The position numbers and the translations under genes were made by a program. Below are positions 45,288-55,030 of a stretch of 64,000 nt of DNA, piece by piece. A model generated the notes under the pieces. It was not told where the DNA came from and did no database searches. It saw nothing but the letters and a program-made list of their open reading frames with translations. Origin of the DNA: Nitrospira sp. (GTDB lineage Bacteria > Nitrospirota > Nitrospiria > Nitrospirales > Nitrospiraceae); assembly GCA_035968315.1 (NCBI GenBank), contig JAVYIN010000005.1, forward strand, positions 496,001 to 560,000, in the 5' to 3' direction. Position 1 is the stretch's first letter. Each line of letters begins with the position of its first letter.

Positions 45288-48122
45288 CAGCCGATGTCCG
45301 CCGAACGGCTGGCGGCCCACCAAGGCGCCGGTGATCGGCCGGTTGACATAGAGATTCCCCACGTCGAACCGCGCTCGCGCCAGCGCCAGATTGGCCGGGC
45401 TGCGCGAATAGATGCCGCCGGTGAGGGCATAGGCCGTCCCATTCGCGATCTCGAGCGCCTCCTCCATATCGGCAGCTTTCATCACCGCCAGCACCGGGCC
45501 GAATATTTCCTCTTGCGCGAGACGATGATGGGGCTTCACCTCCGCCACCACGGTTGGTCCGACGAAGAAGCCGGGCCCTTCGGACGAGCGGCGAACCAGC
45601 AGGCGGCCCTCTCGTGCGCCTGCCGCAATGCACTCCTCGATGCGCTGTTTCGCTCTGGCATCGATGACCGGGCCGACCTGCGTGCCGGGATCACGCGGAT
45701 CGCCGATCGTGAGACTCATGACGGCGTCGTTCAAACGAGAGAGAAATGGCTCGTACACCGACTCATGCACAATGGCGCGCGAACAGGCCGAGCACTTCTG
45801 GCCGGCGTATCCGGTGAAAGAGGCCACCACGCCAAGAATGGCTTCATCGAGATCCGCTGAGTCATCGACGATGATCGCGTTCTTCCCGCCCATCTCCGCG
45901 ATGACCCGCTTGACGTGCCGTTGGCCTGGTTGGACGGCCGCCGCACCGGCGAGAATCTGCAGCCCCACAGCTTTTGAGCCGGTGAAGGCAATCGTTGAGA
46001 CTTCCGGACGACCCACCAACGCTCGCCCGATCTCCGGTCCACCAGGAAGGCACATCAGCGCCTCTGGCGGGACGCCGGCCTCAAGAAGAATATCGGTCAG
46101 CAACCGGCCCATCAGCGGCGCCCGTTCCGACGGTTTGAACAGGACCGTATTTCCGGTCACCAGCGCCGCCGCCACCATGCCGGTGGGAATGGCGAGGGGA
46201 AAATTCCAGGGCGCGATGACTGCCGCCACGCCACGCGGCCCATACACCCGGTGGTTGAGCTCGCCTGGCCGGTCTCCAAGCTTAAGCGGCTGTGCCAACC
46301 GTTCCATGTGGCTCGCGTAGTATTCGAGGAAGTCGATGGCTTCGGCGACATCCGCATCCGCTTCCCGCCAAGGTTTGCCCACCTCGACGATCTCCCAGGC
46401 CGCCAGTTCATACCGCCGTGTGCGCATCAGCGCCGCCGCGTGCTTCATGACGGCCACCCGCTCGTCGGCAGGGCGGCGATGCCAGGTCTCGGCATGGGAC
46501 TGGGCCAGACGCACGGCCGATTCGATATCTGCCTCCGATGCCGTTCGCACCGTGGCAACGATGTCGTCCGGCTGTGCCGGATTGTGCGACTCCATCAGCG
46601 GCCCGTTCAGACGGAGAGCGTTCGTGGCCGGCTCCAGAATATTTCCTTTGCGCGCCCGCACTGACGTGATCGCATCCTGCATCGCAGTCCGCAGAGGCAG
46701 GCGTGAGAAATCGCTGTGCGGCTCATTCCGGAACCCATCCGATGATGCGGGAGCACTCGGTTGGCTGAGCACCGCCGGCGGCGCCAAGAGCGTCGCGAGC
46801 GACTGGGACTCGACATATTCTTTGCGGAGAAAGGATTCGTTGGATGTGTTTTCGAGCAAGCGGCGAACCAAATAGGCCATGCCCGGCAACAAGCGCCCCA
46901 CCGGTGTGTAGAGCCGCACCCGGCGGCCGAGTGTGACCATCGCATGTTGAAACGGTTCGGCCATGCCGTAGATCATCTGATATTCAACCGTCTCCGGTGC
47001 GAGCCTGAGCGACTCCGCGACCGCCTCAATGACCGCCAGCGTGCGCAGGTTATGGGTGCCGAAGGCGGGACGGATGAGCGGTGAGTGCTGGAGGATCGTA
47101 TGGGCCAGCGATTCATAGTGGGCATCTGTCTCGGCTTTCTGTTCGAACAGCGGTACCGGCCATCCGGCTTGGCGATACCGGACGGTGTCCGAATCCCAAT
47201 AGGCGCCTTTGACCAGGCGAATCGTGATGGGCGTCCCGCGTGCGCGCACCCAGGACAGGAGATCATGAATGTCCTGCTCGGTCTCGCGATGATAGGCTTG
47301 CAGCGCGAGGCCGGCATGGGGATAAGACCGATAGGCCGGTTCGGCGAACAATCGCGTGAAGATCGAGCGCAGCAGGTCTTTCGTGTCGGCTTGCTCCATG
47401 TCGAAGATCAATCCGCAAGCGGTCGCTGCCGCGAGATCCACGATGGGCCGAAGCCTGGCTGCCACGGCGCGATAGCAGCCCTCCGGGTCGATCGCATCCA
47501 GCCGCGAGGTCAGCGCAGAAATTTTGAGCGAGAGCTGGACTCGCGGCAAGGGGCCAAGATGATCCCGCTCCAGCCGCGGGGAGGGCGCCCAGGAAGCTGC
47601 TGCCTGGCTCAGGGTGGTCAATGCCTCCAGGCAGCGATCGCGGTACTGATCTGCCTCGGTCTCGCTGATCGTCGCTTCCCCCAGAAGGTCAACGGACCAG
47701 GTCCGCCCCTCTGTCCACAAGCGCGCGAAGACAGGCGCTGCTTCCGCAACCGTGGCTCCGGCGATAAAGAGGCGCGCCATTTGCTCGACGTGGTGACGGA
47801 TGGCTTTGCCGGTCATTCGCGCGCCGATCCCGGTCGATGCGAGCGTCTTCAATCCCCACTGAAGGCCAAAGAGTTCAGTATCGACTTGGCCGAAATACTC
47901 CTCTGCCAGTGAGACGACACGGGCATCGTCGGCCACCGCCGGCAGGACATCGATGAAGCGGAAGAGGCGCGTTTTGAACGCCGGATCCTTCATGGCCAGA
48001 TTGATCGCCGCGTGGGACCACCAACGGCGCTCGAAGAGAGTCGGAGAGAGGCCGGCGGAGAGTTGAGCCAAGTGCGCTCCGATACGGAGAATCGCCGGTT
48101 CGAGTGAGTGGGAATTTGCCAT
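45180..48122 (-). CDS. putA: bifunctional proline dehydrogenase / delta-1-pyrroline-5-carboxylate dehydrogenase
   Basis: Oxidises proline to glutamate in two steps. The start at 48122 (MANSHS) has AGGAGCGCAGG upstream and is preferred over 48167; this gives 980 residues. The PRODH barrel (about 80-420) has SLKISALTSRLDA and VKGAYWDSDTVRYRQAGWP with FAD-binding residues. The ALDH domain (about 490-975) has VIAEMGGKNAIIVDDSAD with the catalytic Glu and AGQKCSACSRAIVHE with the catalytic Cys. No N-terminal ribbon-helix-helix is present, so it is not an autoregulator. Its 3' end overlaps the exported-protein gene on the plus strand by 108 bases. Confidence 0.95.
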   Translation of the reverse strand: MANSHSLEPAILRIGAHLAQLSAGLSPTLFERRWWSHAAINLAMKDPAFKTRLFRFIDVLPAVADDARVVSLAEEYFGQVDTELFGLQWGLKTLASTGIGARMTGKAIRHHVEQMARLFIAGATVAEAAPVFARLWTEGRTWSVDLLGEATISETEADQYRDRCLEALTTLSQAAASWAPSPRLERDHLGPLPRVQLSLKISALTSRLDAIDPEGCYRAVAARLRPIVDLAAATACGLIFDMEQADTKDLLRSIFTRLFAEPAYRSYPHAGLALQAYHRETEQDIHDLLSWVRARGTPITIRLVKGAYWDSDTVRYRQAGWPVPLFEQKAETDAHYESLAHTILQHSPLIRPAFGTHNLRTLAVIEAVAESLRLAPETVEYQMIYGMAEPFQHAMVTLGRRVRLYTPVGRLLPGMAYLVRRLLENTSNESFLRKEYVESQSLATLLAPPAVLSQPSAPASSDGFRNEPHSDFSRLPLRTAMQDAITSVRARKGNILEPATNALRLNGPLMESHNPAQPDDIVATVRTASEADIESAVRLAQSHAETWHRRPADERVAVMKHAAALMRTRRYELAAWEIVEVGKPWREADADVAEAIDFLEYYASHMERLAQPLKLGDRPGELNHRVYGPRGVAAVIAPWNFPLAIPTGMVAAALVTGNTVLFKPSERAPLMGRLLTDILLEAGVPPEALMCLPGGPEIGRALVGRPEVSTIAFTGSKAVGLQILAGAAAVQPGQRHVKRVIAEMGGKNAIIVDDSADLDEAILGVVASFTGYAGQKCSACSRAIVHESVYEPFLSRLNDAVMSLTIGDPRDPGTQVGPVIDARAKQRIEECIAAGAREGRLLVRRSSEGPGFFVGPTVVAEVKPHHRLAQEEIFGPVLAVMKAADMEEALEIANGTAYALTGGIYSRSPANLALARARFDVGNLYVNRPITGALVGRQPFGGHRLSGVGAKAGGEDYLAQFMISRVISENTLRRGFEAAD

Positions 48123-48336
48123 CCTGCGCTCCTCTCGTTGCCATGAGGTGGTTGCAGTATACTCCATCCGATTCGTATCAGCGCTCGATTCCCTCAGCGG
48201 GACCTCTCATGGTGAAGGCTCTGTGCAGTGTGCCGGTTGAACAATTCCATCCATTTCGTTTAACATGCGAAAGATAAGCTTGTTCACCGGAGACCGGCTA
48301 GGGTGGACCGTATGAATTTTATCTTCAGGAGGAAGA

Positions 48337-49200
48337 ATGACCGCGACCGACCAGCCTGTCTCGACAGATCGGACTGCCTTCTCGTACACGAATTTCACGC
48401 TCTTTTGTGTCGTGGTCGCCGCCACGTTGATCGGCATTCCGCTCTACGGCTACTACGTCGGGTTTGCCCTCTTTGATTGGATTCTCTTCTTCGTCATGTA
48501 CATTGTGACCGGGCTGGGTATTACGGTGGGGTACCATCGGTTGGTCTCACACCGGAGTTTCGAGTGTCCCGACTGGGTGAAGCGCATCATTTTGATCGTG
48601 GGCGGATGGGCGCTGCAGAACTCCGCCTTGATCTGGTGCGCCGACCACATTCGCCATCATGCCAAGACCGACACGGACGAGGACCCCTACAATGCCAGCA
48701 AGGGATTTTGGCATAGCCACTGCGGCTGGCTTTTTTACGAAACACCTCATCGCACCGACAAATATGAAATCCGCCTCCGCCGCGATCCGGTAATTCTCTG
48801 GCAGCATCGCTATTACTGGCTGATCGTCCTCTCCGGGCTGGTGTTGCCGTTTGCCCTCGGCCTCTGGTGGCATGGCAATTTGATGGGTGGGATCAGCGCG
48901 CTCTTGATGGGCGGACTCTTGCGCATGTTTCTGGTGCTGAACTCGACATTTACGATCAATTCGCTCTGCCACATGATCGGCAGCCAGCCGCATGGCACGC
49001 AAGACAGCAGCCGGGATAGCTGGCTCATCTCCTTCGTGAGCTTCGGGGAGGGGTATCACAACTACCACCACACCTATGCCCGCGATTACCGGAACGGTCC
49101 TGAATGGTATAATTTCGACCCCTCGAAGTGGATCATTTATACCCTCTCGCTATTCGGACTGGCGACCAATCTGCGCCGCCTCGACCCCACGGTATTCTAG
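48337..49200 (+). CDS. acyl-CoA or acyl-lipid fatty acid desaturase (delta-9 type)
   Basis: Integral membrane di-iron desaturase that inserts a double bond in fatty acids. The three His boxes are visible: HRLVSH (HxxxxH, about residue 68), HIRHH (HxxHH, about 106) and HNYHH (HxxHH, about 243). About four hydrophobic helices flank them, near 25-48, 50-65, 150-175 and 180-200. The 287-residue length matches acyl-CoA delta-9 desaturases rather than longer acyl-lipid types. AGGAGG is 7 bases before the ATG. No partner reductase is adjacent; it stands alone between putA and the Mrp cluster. Confidence 0.92.
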   Translation: MTATDQPVSTDRTAFSYTNFTLFCVVVAATLIGIPLYGYYVGFALFDWILFFVMYIVTGLGITVGYHRLVSHRSFECPDWVKRIILIVGGWALQNSALIWCADHIRHHAKTDTDEDPYNASKGFWHSHCGWLFYETPHRTDKYEIRLRRDPVILWQHRYYWLIVLSGLVLPFALGLWWHGNLMGGISALLMGGLLRMFLVLNSTFTINSLCHMIGSQPHGTQDSSRDSWLISFVSFGEGYHNYHHTYARDYRNGPEWYNFDPSKWIIYTLSLFGLATNLRRLDPTVF

Positions 49201-49367
49201 CTTCCAGGCGAGTCTTCCCCGGTCGGGCCATACCACACGATGGTCCGACCGGCCCATTTCATTTCACGTACGCCATCGCTTATGATGACCGGACAGAGGA
49301 TCGTATCCTGACGGCCAGCGGCCAGATTGCTGGTCGCGGCACACACATAGAGCGGGAGGAACACAGT

Positions 49368-50249
49368 ATGGCTGACGAACATTCGGGAGGCGCTCCGCAG
49401 GCGCAACCGAAAGATGCGCTCATCGCCGGCGTAAAACATATTATTGCGGTCAGCAGCGGCAAGGGCGGCGTGGGCAAGTCCACCGTCTCGGCTAATTTGG
49501 CCTGCGCCTTGGCGCTCACTGGCGCCAAAGTCGGTCTCTTGGACGCGGACCTCTATGGTCCCAACATCCCGATGATGATGGGGAGCACCTCAGGCCCCGG
49601 GCAAAAAGACGGGAAGATCGTTCCCGTCGAAAGCCATGGCGTGAAACTGATCTCCATGGCCTTCCTCGTTCCGGAAGAAGCGCCGCTTGTCTGGCGCGGC
49701 CCGATGGTCCATCAATACCTCCAGGCCTTTTTCCGAGATGTGCTCTGGGGCGAACTGGACTATCTGTTGATCGACTTGCCGCCCGGCACCGGCGACGTCC
49801 AGTTGTCGCTGTCGCAAATGGTTCCGCTGGCCGGCGCCATCACCGTCACCACGCCGCAGGAAGTGGCCCTGTACGATGTGCGCAAGGGCATGGCGATGTT
49901 TCAGAAGGTGAATGTGCCGCTGCTGGGCATCGTCGAAAACATGAGCCACTTCGTGTGCGGCCATTGCGGCGAACGCACGGAGATTTTTTCCTACGGCGGT
50001 GGCGAGCGCGCGGCGGAGAAGCTGGGCATTCCGTTCCTCGGCCGCATTCCCATCGATCCGGCGATTCGCGACGGCGGAGACACCGGCCATCCCATCGTAA
50101 CGGCCAATCCGGCTTCGCCCCAGGCCGCCGCGTTTCGTGAGATTGCGCAGAAAATCATCGCCGCGGTCGGCGGCCCTGCCGACCAGGGCAAGCCCTCCAT
50201 CGGGAACTTGCTCGATAAACTGAAACAGCCCTTTACTAAAAGCTCATAA
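49368..50249 (+). CDS. apbC: Mrp/NBP35-family iron-sulfur carrier P-loop ATPase
   Basis: Scaffold or carrier that transfers Fe-S clusters to apo-proteins. The start at 49368 (MADEHSGG) has GGGAGGAACA upstream; the open frame upstream of it is unlikely. The deviant Walker A is VSSGKGGVGKSTVSANLA, followed by LLDADLYGPNIPMM and LLIDLPPGTGDV. The CxxC cluster site is FVCGHCGERTE (about residue 190). The 293-residue length lacks the N-terminal DUF59 domain, matching the short form. It heads a same-strand run with a Rieske protein and lipA. Confidence 0.92.
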   Translation: MADEHSGGAPQAQPKDALIAGVKHIIAVSSGKGGVGKSTVSANLACALALTGAKVGLLDADLYGPNIPMMMGSTSGPGQKDGKIVPVESHGVKLISMAFLVPEEAPLVWRGPMVHQYLQAFFRDVLWGELDYLLIDLPPGTGDVQLSLSQMVPLAGAITVTTPQEVALYDVRKGMAMFQKVNVPLLGIVENMSHFVCGHCGERTEIFSYGGGERAAEKLGIPFLGRIPIDPAIRDGGDTGHPIVTANPASPQAAAFREIAQKIIAAVGGPADQGKPSIGNLLDKLKQPFTKSS

Positions 50250-50266
50250 CTCGACGGAGGCGTCAG

Positions 50267-50572
50267 ATGGGAGAATTCGTACGTGTGGCCGGCACAGCTG
50301 ATGTGCAACCGGGCCATGGCATTGTGGCGGAAGTGGGCGGCAAGACCCTCGCGGTATTCAATGTGGACGGCACCTTTCACGCGATCGATAACACCTGCGT
50401 GCATCGGGGCGGGCCGCTCGGCGAAGGCGACGTGGAGGGCCATGTCGTGGCCTGTCCCTGGCACGGCTGGCAGTTCAACATCGCCACGGGCGAATGCGTG
50501 AAGAATCCATCGGCCAAAGTTGATGTCTACCAAGTGAAGGTCGAAGGGGCTGACATCAAAGTCTTGCTCTAA
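50267..50572 (+). CDS. Rieske-type [2Fe-2S] ferredoxin
   Basis: Small electron carrier of 101 residues. The Rieske motif is CVHRGGPLGEGD...VACPWHGWQF: C-x-H at about residues 44-46 and C-x2-H at about 63-66, with the standard 16-base gap between pairs. The family resembles NirD/biphenyl-dioxygenase ferredoxins without other domains. It lies 17 bases after apbC with CGGAGGCG as ribosome site. In this cluster it could supply electrons for Fe-S work or for LipA, but that is inferred from order only. Confidence 0.9.
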   Translation: MGEFVRVAGTADVQPGHGIVAEVGGKTLAVFNVDGTFHAIDNTCVHRGGPLGEGDVEGHVVACPWHGWQFNIATGECVKNPSAKVDVYQVKVEGADIKVLL

Positions 50573-50594
50573 CCGATCGACAGAAAGAGGGCTC

Positions 50595-50960
50595 ATGGCC
50601 ACCTCAGCAACAGAACAAGTCGATATCGCGGCCGCACTCGTTCGCCTGTACGTGTTTCTGGCCCAATACCTCGACCGCTGCTTCGATGAGGTGGCTCGCA
50701 AGAGCTACCCGGACTCAGAACTCCAAGGTCACCTGACCGAGACCAGACGGCAGCTCATGGAGATTCTTGCGGTGAATCCCGTGGTGAAGAAAAAGCTCGG
50801 GGAAGAGTGCGACCGCATCTTGGCGCTCGGCGCGGCCTGTTTGAAGTCTGGCGCCGCCGATGCCAAGACCCGCGAGTCTATCCAGGCAGAACGCGCGATC
50901 CTCAGGCACAAGACCTTGGCGCTGAGCGACCTGGTCGCAGTGTTCCGCGCCTTAGAGTAG
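50595..50960 (+). CDS. small helical protein of unknown function
   Basis: The 121 residues contain no recognised family. The sequence is nearly all alpha-helical, with regularly spaced Leu and charged residues: LVRLYVFLAQYLDRCFDEVA, TETRRQLMEILAVNPVVKKK and AERAILRHKTLALSDLVAVF. It is cytoplasmic (no signal peptide or membrane helix). It lies 22 bases after the Rieske gene and 7 bases before the next gene, so it belongs to the apbC-lipA run. Confidence 0.65.
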   Translation: MATSATEQVDIAAALVRLYVFLAQYLDRCFDEVARKSYPDSELQGHLTETRRQLMEILAVNPVVKKKLGEECDRILALGAACLKSGAADAKTRESIQAERAILRHKTLALSDLVAVFRALE

Positions 50961-50967
50961 CCATCCT

Positions 50968-51330
50968 ATGGGCCAGCCCGGACTTGATAAACATCAATTG
51001 GCCGGCTTTGATGTTCGGCTGCGTGGGTTCAGCCGCCCGATCGAATTTGAGCAGAGGGAAGAGGGCTACTGCGCCGTCTTTCGGTATGAAACGACTCGCG
51101 TCGAAAGCCCGTTCCAGGCGACGCAGGACGCGGCGCTCAGGCTGCTGATCCAGACGCTCCACGCGCATGGGTACCGGCAATTACGCACGCAAATGAGCTT
51201 TCGCGGCGGGGTGTATCTGGGCTCGCAAGAGGCCTGGGTCGAATACCAGGATCCGCAGCCGGACCCGGAGCCGGAAGGGCTCATGACAAGACTCCTCAGT
51301 TGGTTCCGTCCACGTGCCGCGAAAGAGTAA
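50968..51330 (+). CDS. small unknown protein in the apbC-lipA run
   Basis: The 120 residues match no family I recognise. The N-terminal half has alternating hydrophobic strands (FDVRLRGFSRPIEFEQREEG, CAVFRYETTRV), the middle a helix (FQATQDAALRLLIQTLHAHGY), and the C-terminus a Pro/Asp/Glu-rich tract then a short basic end (LMTRLLSWFRPRAAKE). The pattern suggests a small alpha/beta domain. The gene ends 9 bases before lipA. Confidence 0.65.
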   Translation: MGQPGLDKHQLAGFDVRLRGFSRPIEFEQREEGYCAVFRYETTRVESPFQATQDAALRLLIQTLHAHGYRQLRTQMSFRGGVYLGSQEAWVEYQDPQPDPEPEGLMTRLLSWFRPRAAKE

Positions 51331-51339
51331 CCATCGGCC

Positions 51340-52233
51340 ATGAGTTTTATCTCGCTGGAGCAGCTTCGGTCCTCGTCGGCGATCAGCCGCCCGCGACTGC
51401 CTTCCTGGTTCAAGGTCGAGGCCAAAACCGGCCAGGACTATCTCGACATCAAGCAGACGATGGACCGGCTCAAGCTCCACACGATCTGCGAAGAAGCCCG
51501 CTGCCCCAATCGCTGGGAATGCTGGAATGCGCGCACGGCCACCTTCCTCATCCTTGGCGACATCTGTACTAGACGCTGCCACTACTGTTCGGTCGAAACG
51601 GGGCGGCCCGTGGCGGTCGATCATGGAGAGCCTCAGCGAGTCGCCGAAGCAATCCAGGCGCTTGGCCTGCGCCATGCGGTCATCACATCGGTGAACCGGG
51701 ATGAGTTGGAAGACGGCGGCGCCGCGATCTTTGCCGAGACGATTCGGCAAGCCAGGCAGCTGAGTCCCGCATGCACCATTGAAGTCTTGATCCCGGACTT
51801 TGAAGGAAATGAGGCGGCCCTTGCGGCTGTCTGCGCCGAGCAGCCGGAGATTCTGAATCACAATATTGAAACGGTGAGACGGTTATTCCCTTCGCTGAGG
51901 CCGCAAGGGAAATATCAACGATCGCTTGAACTTCTTAGACTGGCCAAGCAGCTGGGCATGACGACCAAGTCTGGACTGATTCTCGGGATGGGCGAAACGC
52001 TGGATGAAGCCCGTGAAGTCATGCAGGCCTTGCGATCGGTCCATTGCGACATCTTCACCATCGGACAATATCTCCAGCCGACGAGAGACCATCTGCCCGT
52101 TGCAAAATATTATGACCCTTCCGAATTCGCGGCACTCAAAGAGGAGGGATTGGCGATGGGATTTACTCACGTCGAGTCCGGCCCCCTCGTGCGCAGTTCG
52201 TACCATGCCGAGCAGCAGGTGGCGTCGACCTAG
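51340..52233 (+). CDS. lipA: lipoyl synthase
   Basis: Radical SAM enzyme that inserts two sulfurs into octanoyl groups to form lipoate. The auxiliary 4Fe-4S motif is CEEARCPNRWEC (C-x4-C-x5-C, about residues 49-60) and the radical SAM motif is CTRRCHYCSV (CxxxCxxC, about 76-83). The GDICTRRC context, the DGG-type VNRDELEDGGA and the C-terminal RSSY in VRSSYHAEQ are all family marks. The 297-residue length fits. It closes the apbC-Rieske-unknown-unknown-lipA run and its stop overlaps the convergent methyltransferase by 4 bases. Confidence 0.95.
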   Translation: MSFISLEQLRSSSAISRPRLPSWFKVEAKTGQDYLDIKQTMDRLKLHTICEEARCPNRWECWNARTATFLILGDICTRRCHYCSVETGRPVAVDHGEPQRVAEAIQALGLRHAVITSVNRDELEDGGAAIFAETIRQARQLSPACTIEVLIPDFEGNEAALAAVCAEQPEILNHNIETVRRLFPSLRPQGKYQRSLELLRLAKQLGMTTKSGLILGMGETLDEAREVMQALRSVHCDIFTIGQYLQPTRDHLPVAKYYDPSEFAALKEEGLAMGFTHVESGPLVRSSYHAEQQVAST

Positions 52234-53021
52234 ATTCTCTTCCATCCCGAGATCACGCAGCGCTGTGCGATCAGTGGAACAAATTGAGGCACCTGCTCTG
52301 CGATCCCGTTCATAAACTGGTCTGCCAGAGACTGATTCTCAAAGCATTCGTACACGTCATCAAGAAATCCGCCTCGGAGCAGGGGATGGTGCAGAAACTC
52401 ACGGCCTGGGCCTGTGGCAATCTCAAGTGGGTACTCCACCGCTTCGATTCGTTCTAGCCCTAGCCACTCCAGCCAGCCACGTGCCTCCTTCACAGATGGA
52501 CGCTCGGCAAGATACTCCTGAAATCGCACGCGTTCCCTTGCCAAGCTCTGCCGTACCATGTCCTGCTCAACGCGTTGCCAGAGCGAATCAAACGTTCCCA
52601 GCGAAGGGAATGTCAGCACGATTTGACCACCGGGTGCGAGGTGCTCACTCAAGCCTCGTATTGCCTCCAAGCGGTTGGGACGGAAGAACATGACCGAGAG
52701 ATTGCCGGTGATGCGATCAAACTTGGGAAGGCCGCCAGGCAGCGCGCGCATGTCGGCGCAGTCGAAGCGCAGCCAGGGGAGCTGTGAGCCTTGAATGGCT
52801 CTGGCGCGAGCGACTTGATGCTGACTCAAATCGACGGCCAGAACCTGTCCCGTCGGGCCAACCTGTTCAGCCAGATACAATGCGGGAATGCCGTGGCCGG
52901 ATGCGATGTCGAGGATTCGCAACCCTGGACGGAGATCAAGATGGCGAAGCAACGATTCCGCAAACGGCGTGGACCAATAGTCGTGTGCTGGAAGAGGCCA
53001 ACGGACTGTATGCTCGGTCAT
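52230..53021 (-). CDS. class I SAM-dependent methyltransferase
   Basis: A 263-residue methyltransferase with motif I ILDIASGHGIPALYLAEQVG (about residue 36), the acidic end of strand 2 VLAVDLSQHQVARAR, motif II region FDCADMRALPGG, and ITGNLSVMFFRPNRLEAI with LSEHLAPGGQIVLTF (post-II). It resembles the UbiE/MenG-type group but the substrate is not decidable from sequence. It is convergent with lipA (4-base overlap) and lies 54 bases upstream, in the same direction, of pgm. Confidence 0.85.
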   Translation of the reverse strand: MTEHTVRWPLPAHDYWSTPFAESLLRHLDLRPGLRILDIASGHGIPALYLAEQVGPTGQVLAVDLSQHQVARARAIQGSQLPWLRFDCADMRALPGGLPKFDRITGNLSVMFFRPNRLEAIRGLSEHLAPGGQIVLTFPSLGTFDSLWQRVEQDMVRQSLARERVRFQEYLAERPSVKEARGWLEWLGLERIEAVEYPLEIATGPGREFLHHPLLRGGFLDDVYECFENQSLADQFMNGIAEQVPQFVPLIAQRCVISGWKRI

Positions 53022-53075
53022 CCGCTCACGTCCATTTCTTCGTTCTATTGTCAGAATGCGTGAGCTATACGACGT

Positions 53076-54740
53076 CTATGTTGCCAGGGCCAAGGCCTTG
53101 GCGATGAGGGTCTGGGCTTCGTCCTGAATTTGCTTGAGGTGATCTCTTCCGCGGAAACTTTCGGCATACAGCTTGTACACATCTTCGGTCCCTGACGGAC
53201 GGGCGGCGAACCAGCCGTGCGCGGTGACGACTTTCAATCCGCCGATCGCCGCGCCGTTGCCGGGGGCCGCGGTCATCATGGCGACGATCTGATCACCGGC
53301 CAATTCGGTGGCCTTCACCTGCTCAGGGGAGAGCTTGGAGAGAATAGCTTTTTGTTCCGGTGTGGCCGAGGCATCGATTCGCTCGTAGACCGGTTCGCCT
53401 AATTCATCGGTGAGCTCGCGGTAGAGTTGTGAGGGGTCTTTCCCGGTCTTTGCCATCATCTCGGCGGCCAAGAGATCCATAATGATGCCGTCTTTGTCGG
53501 TTGCCCAGACGGTGCCATCGTGGCGCAGGAAGGAGGCGCCCGCGCTTTCTTCGCCACCAAATCCGAGGGAGCCGTCCAGCAATCCGCTGACAAACCATTT
53601 GAAGCCGACCGGCACCTCGACCAGCGTCCGTTTGAGCTTTGCGGCCACGCGATCGATGAGGCTGCTGCTCACCAGTGTTTTGCCGATCCCGGCGCCAGCA
53701 TTCCATCCAGGGCGATGGGCAAAGAGATAGGCGATGGAGACGGCTAGGTAGTGATTCGGATTCATCAAGCCGGCGGTCCTGGTGACAATGCCGTGGCGGT
53801 CGTTGTCCGCGTCATTCCCAAATGCCACATCGAAGCGATCTTTCAGGGCAATCAAGTTCGCCATCGCATAGGGAGAGGAGCAATCCATCCTGATCTTGCC
53901 GTCCCAATCCAGCGGCATGAAGCGAAAGGTGGGATCGACGGTCGGGTTCACATTCTCGATATGCAAGCCATAGCGGTCGGCAATCGGTTGCCAGTAGGCA
54001 ATGCCTGAGCCTCCGAGCGGGTCGATGCCCAGCTTGAGCGTGGAGGCTTTGATTGCCTCCATGTCGATCACAGACTTGAGATCGCCCACATAGGCGCTGA
54101 TATAGTCGTGCCGGTGTGTCGTGCTCGCACGGCGTGCCGCGGCGATGGGCATGCGTTTGACGCCTTGCAGGCTTGCTTCGAGTAACGCATTGGCCCGTTC
54201 TTCGATCCACTTGGTGACGTGCGTGTCGGCCGGTCCGCCCTGCGGTGGGTTGTACTTGATGCCGCCGTCTTCCGGTGGATTGTGTGATGGGGTGATGACG
54301 ATGCCATCGGCCAGCCCGTCCGTCCTTCCTTTGTTGTACGAGAGGATCGCATGGGAGATGACCGGGGTCGGAGTAAACCCGCCGTCCTTATCGATCATGA
54401 CCTCCACGCCATTGGCTGCCAACACCTCCATGGCCGTCGTCCAGGCTGGCTCTGAGAGGGCATGAGTATCCTTGCCGAGATAGAGTGGACCGGACGTGTG
54501 TTGTCCGAGCCGGTATTCACAAACGGCTTGAGTCACAGCCAAAATATGCGATTCATTAAAGGATCCCTTGAGGGATGATCCACGGTGGCCAGAGGTGCCG
54601 AAGGCGACCCGCTGCTCACGGCAGGCCGGATCAGGCCTCAAGCTGTGGTAGCGATCCACAAGCGCGGGAATATCAGCCAGCATGTCTGTGGGAGCGGGTT
54701 TTCCAGCAAGCGGATGATGCCTCATTGCGTCCTCACACAT
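53076..54740 (-). CDS. pgm: alpha-D-glucose phosphate phosphoglucomutase
   Basis: Interconverts glucose 1-phosphate and glucose 6-phosphate for glycogen and sugar-nucleotide use. The substrate loop [18 protein letters not shown], the phosphoserine loop [13 protein letters not shown] (Ser in TPSHNP), the metal loop [12 protein letters not shown] (DxDxDR form) and the sugar loop [11 protein letters not shown] are present in the right order. The C-terminal domain ends with [16 protein letters not shown], the phosphate-binding site. The 554-residue length matches the Pgm subfamily. Two in-frame ATG (54740, 54725) are possible starts. Confidence 0.95.
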   Translation of the reverse strand: MCEDAMRHHPLAGKPAPTDMLADIPALVDRYHSLRPDPACREQRVAFGTSGHRGSSLKGSFNESHILAVTQAVCEYRLGQHTSGPLYLGKDTHALSEPAWTTAMEVLAANGVEVMIDKDGGFTPTPVISHAILSYNKGRTDGLADGIVITPSHNPPEDGGIKYNPPQGGPADTHVTKWIEERANALLEASLQGVKRMPIAAARRASTTHRHDYISAYVGDLKSVIDMEAIKASTLKLGIDPLGGSGIAYWQPIADRYGLHIENVNPTVDPTFRFMPLDWDGKIRMDCSSPYAMANLIALKDRFDVAFGNDADNDRHGIVTRTAGLMNPNHYLAVSIAYLFAHRPGWNAGAGIGKTLVSSSLIDRVAAKLKRTLVEVPVGFKWFVSGLLDGSLGFGGEESAGASFLRHDGTVWATDKDGIIMDLLAAEMMAKTGKDPSQLYRELTDELGEPVYERIDASATPEQKAILSKLSPEQVKATELAGDQIVAMMTAAPGNGAAIGGLKVVTAHGWFAARPSGTEDVYKLYAESFRGRDHLKQIQDEAQTLIAKALALAT

Positions 54741-55030
54741 TTCCTCATCCAGGAAGCAGTGCCTCCTCGACAGGGTCTAAATACAGGGAATTATCATCGA
54801 CGGACGAACTCAGCGGGATGACTTTACGATACGAATAGGATATGGTTTTCCGGCCTGTTTGTCGAGAGCGCGGTGAGGGATCCGAGAGAGTACGCATGAG
54901 CCCGCACGACAGTTCCAGCCAGCCTGCGCTTCATCCTGAGGCGAGACGCCACCTCGCCCATGTCCGCCGGAACGACGACGGATCGTTCGCCATCCATGAG
55001 TATGAAACACATCTGCGGGCCGTTGAATAA
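54741..55030. other. gap upstream of cas3, AT-richer
   Basis: A 290-base tract with an AT-rich core (54778-54850) that includes TCTAAATACAGGG, AATTATCATCG and GATACGAATAGGATATGG; these give only partial -35/-10 matches. It is the likely promoter region of the cas operon. The only coding signal is the small open frame ending at 55030. Confidence 0.35.
54896..55030 (+). pseudogene. possible fragment of a Cas3 HD-domain N-terminus
   Basis: A 44-codon open frame (longer from 54842) ends in TAA just before the cas3 GTG. It reads HLAHVRRNDDGSFAIHEYET then HLRAVE, which resembles the N-terminus of Cas3-type HD domains outside type I-E (compare yyAHvr...dG....LeeHLraVa). The intact cas3 that follows has its own complete HD domain. 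The fragment could be a remnant of an earlier or replaced Cas3. Similarity is short and made from memory, so it could equally be a chance small gene. Confidence 0.3.
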
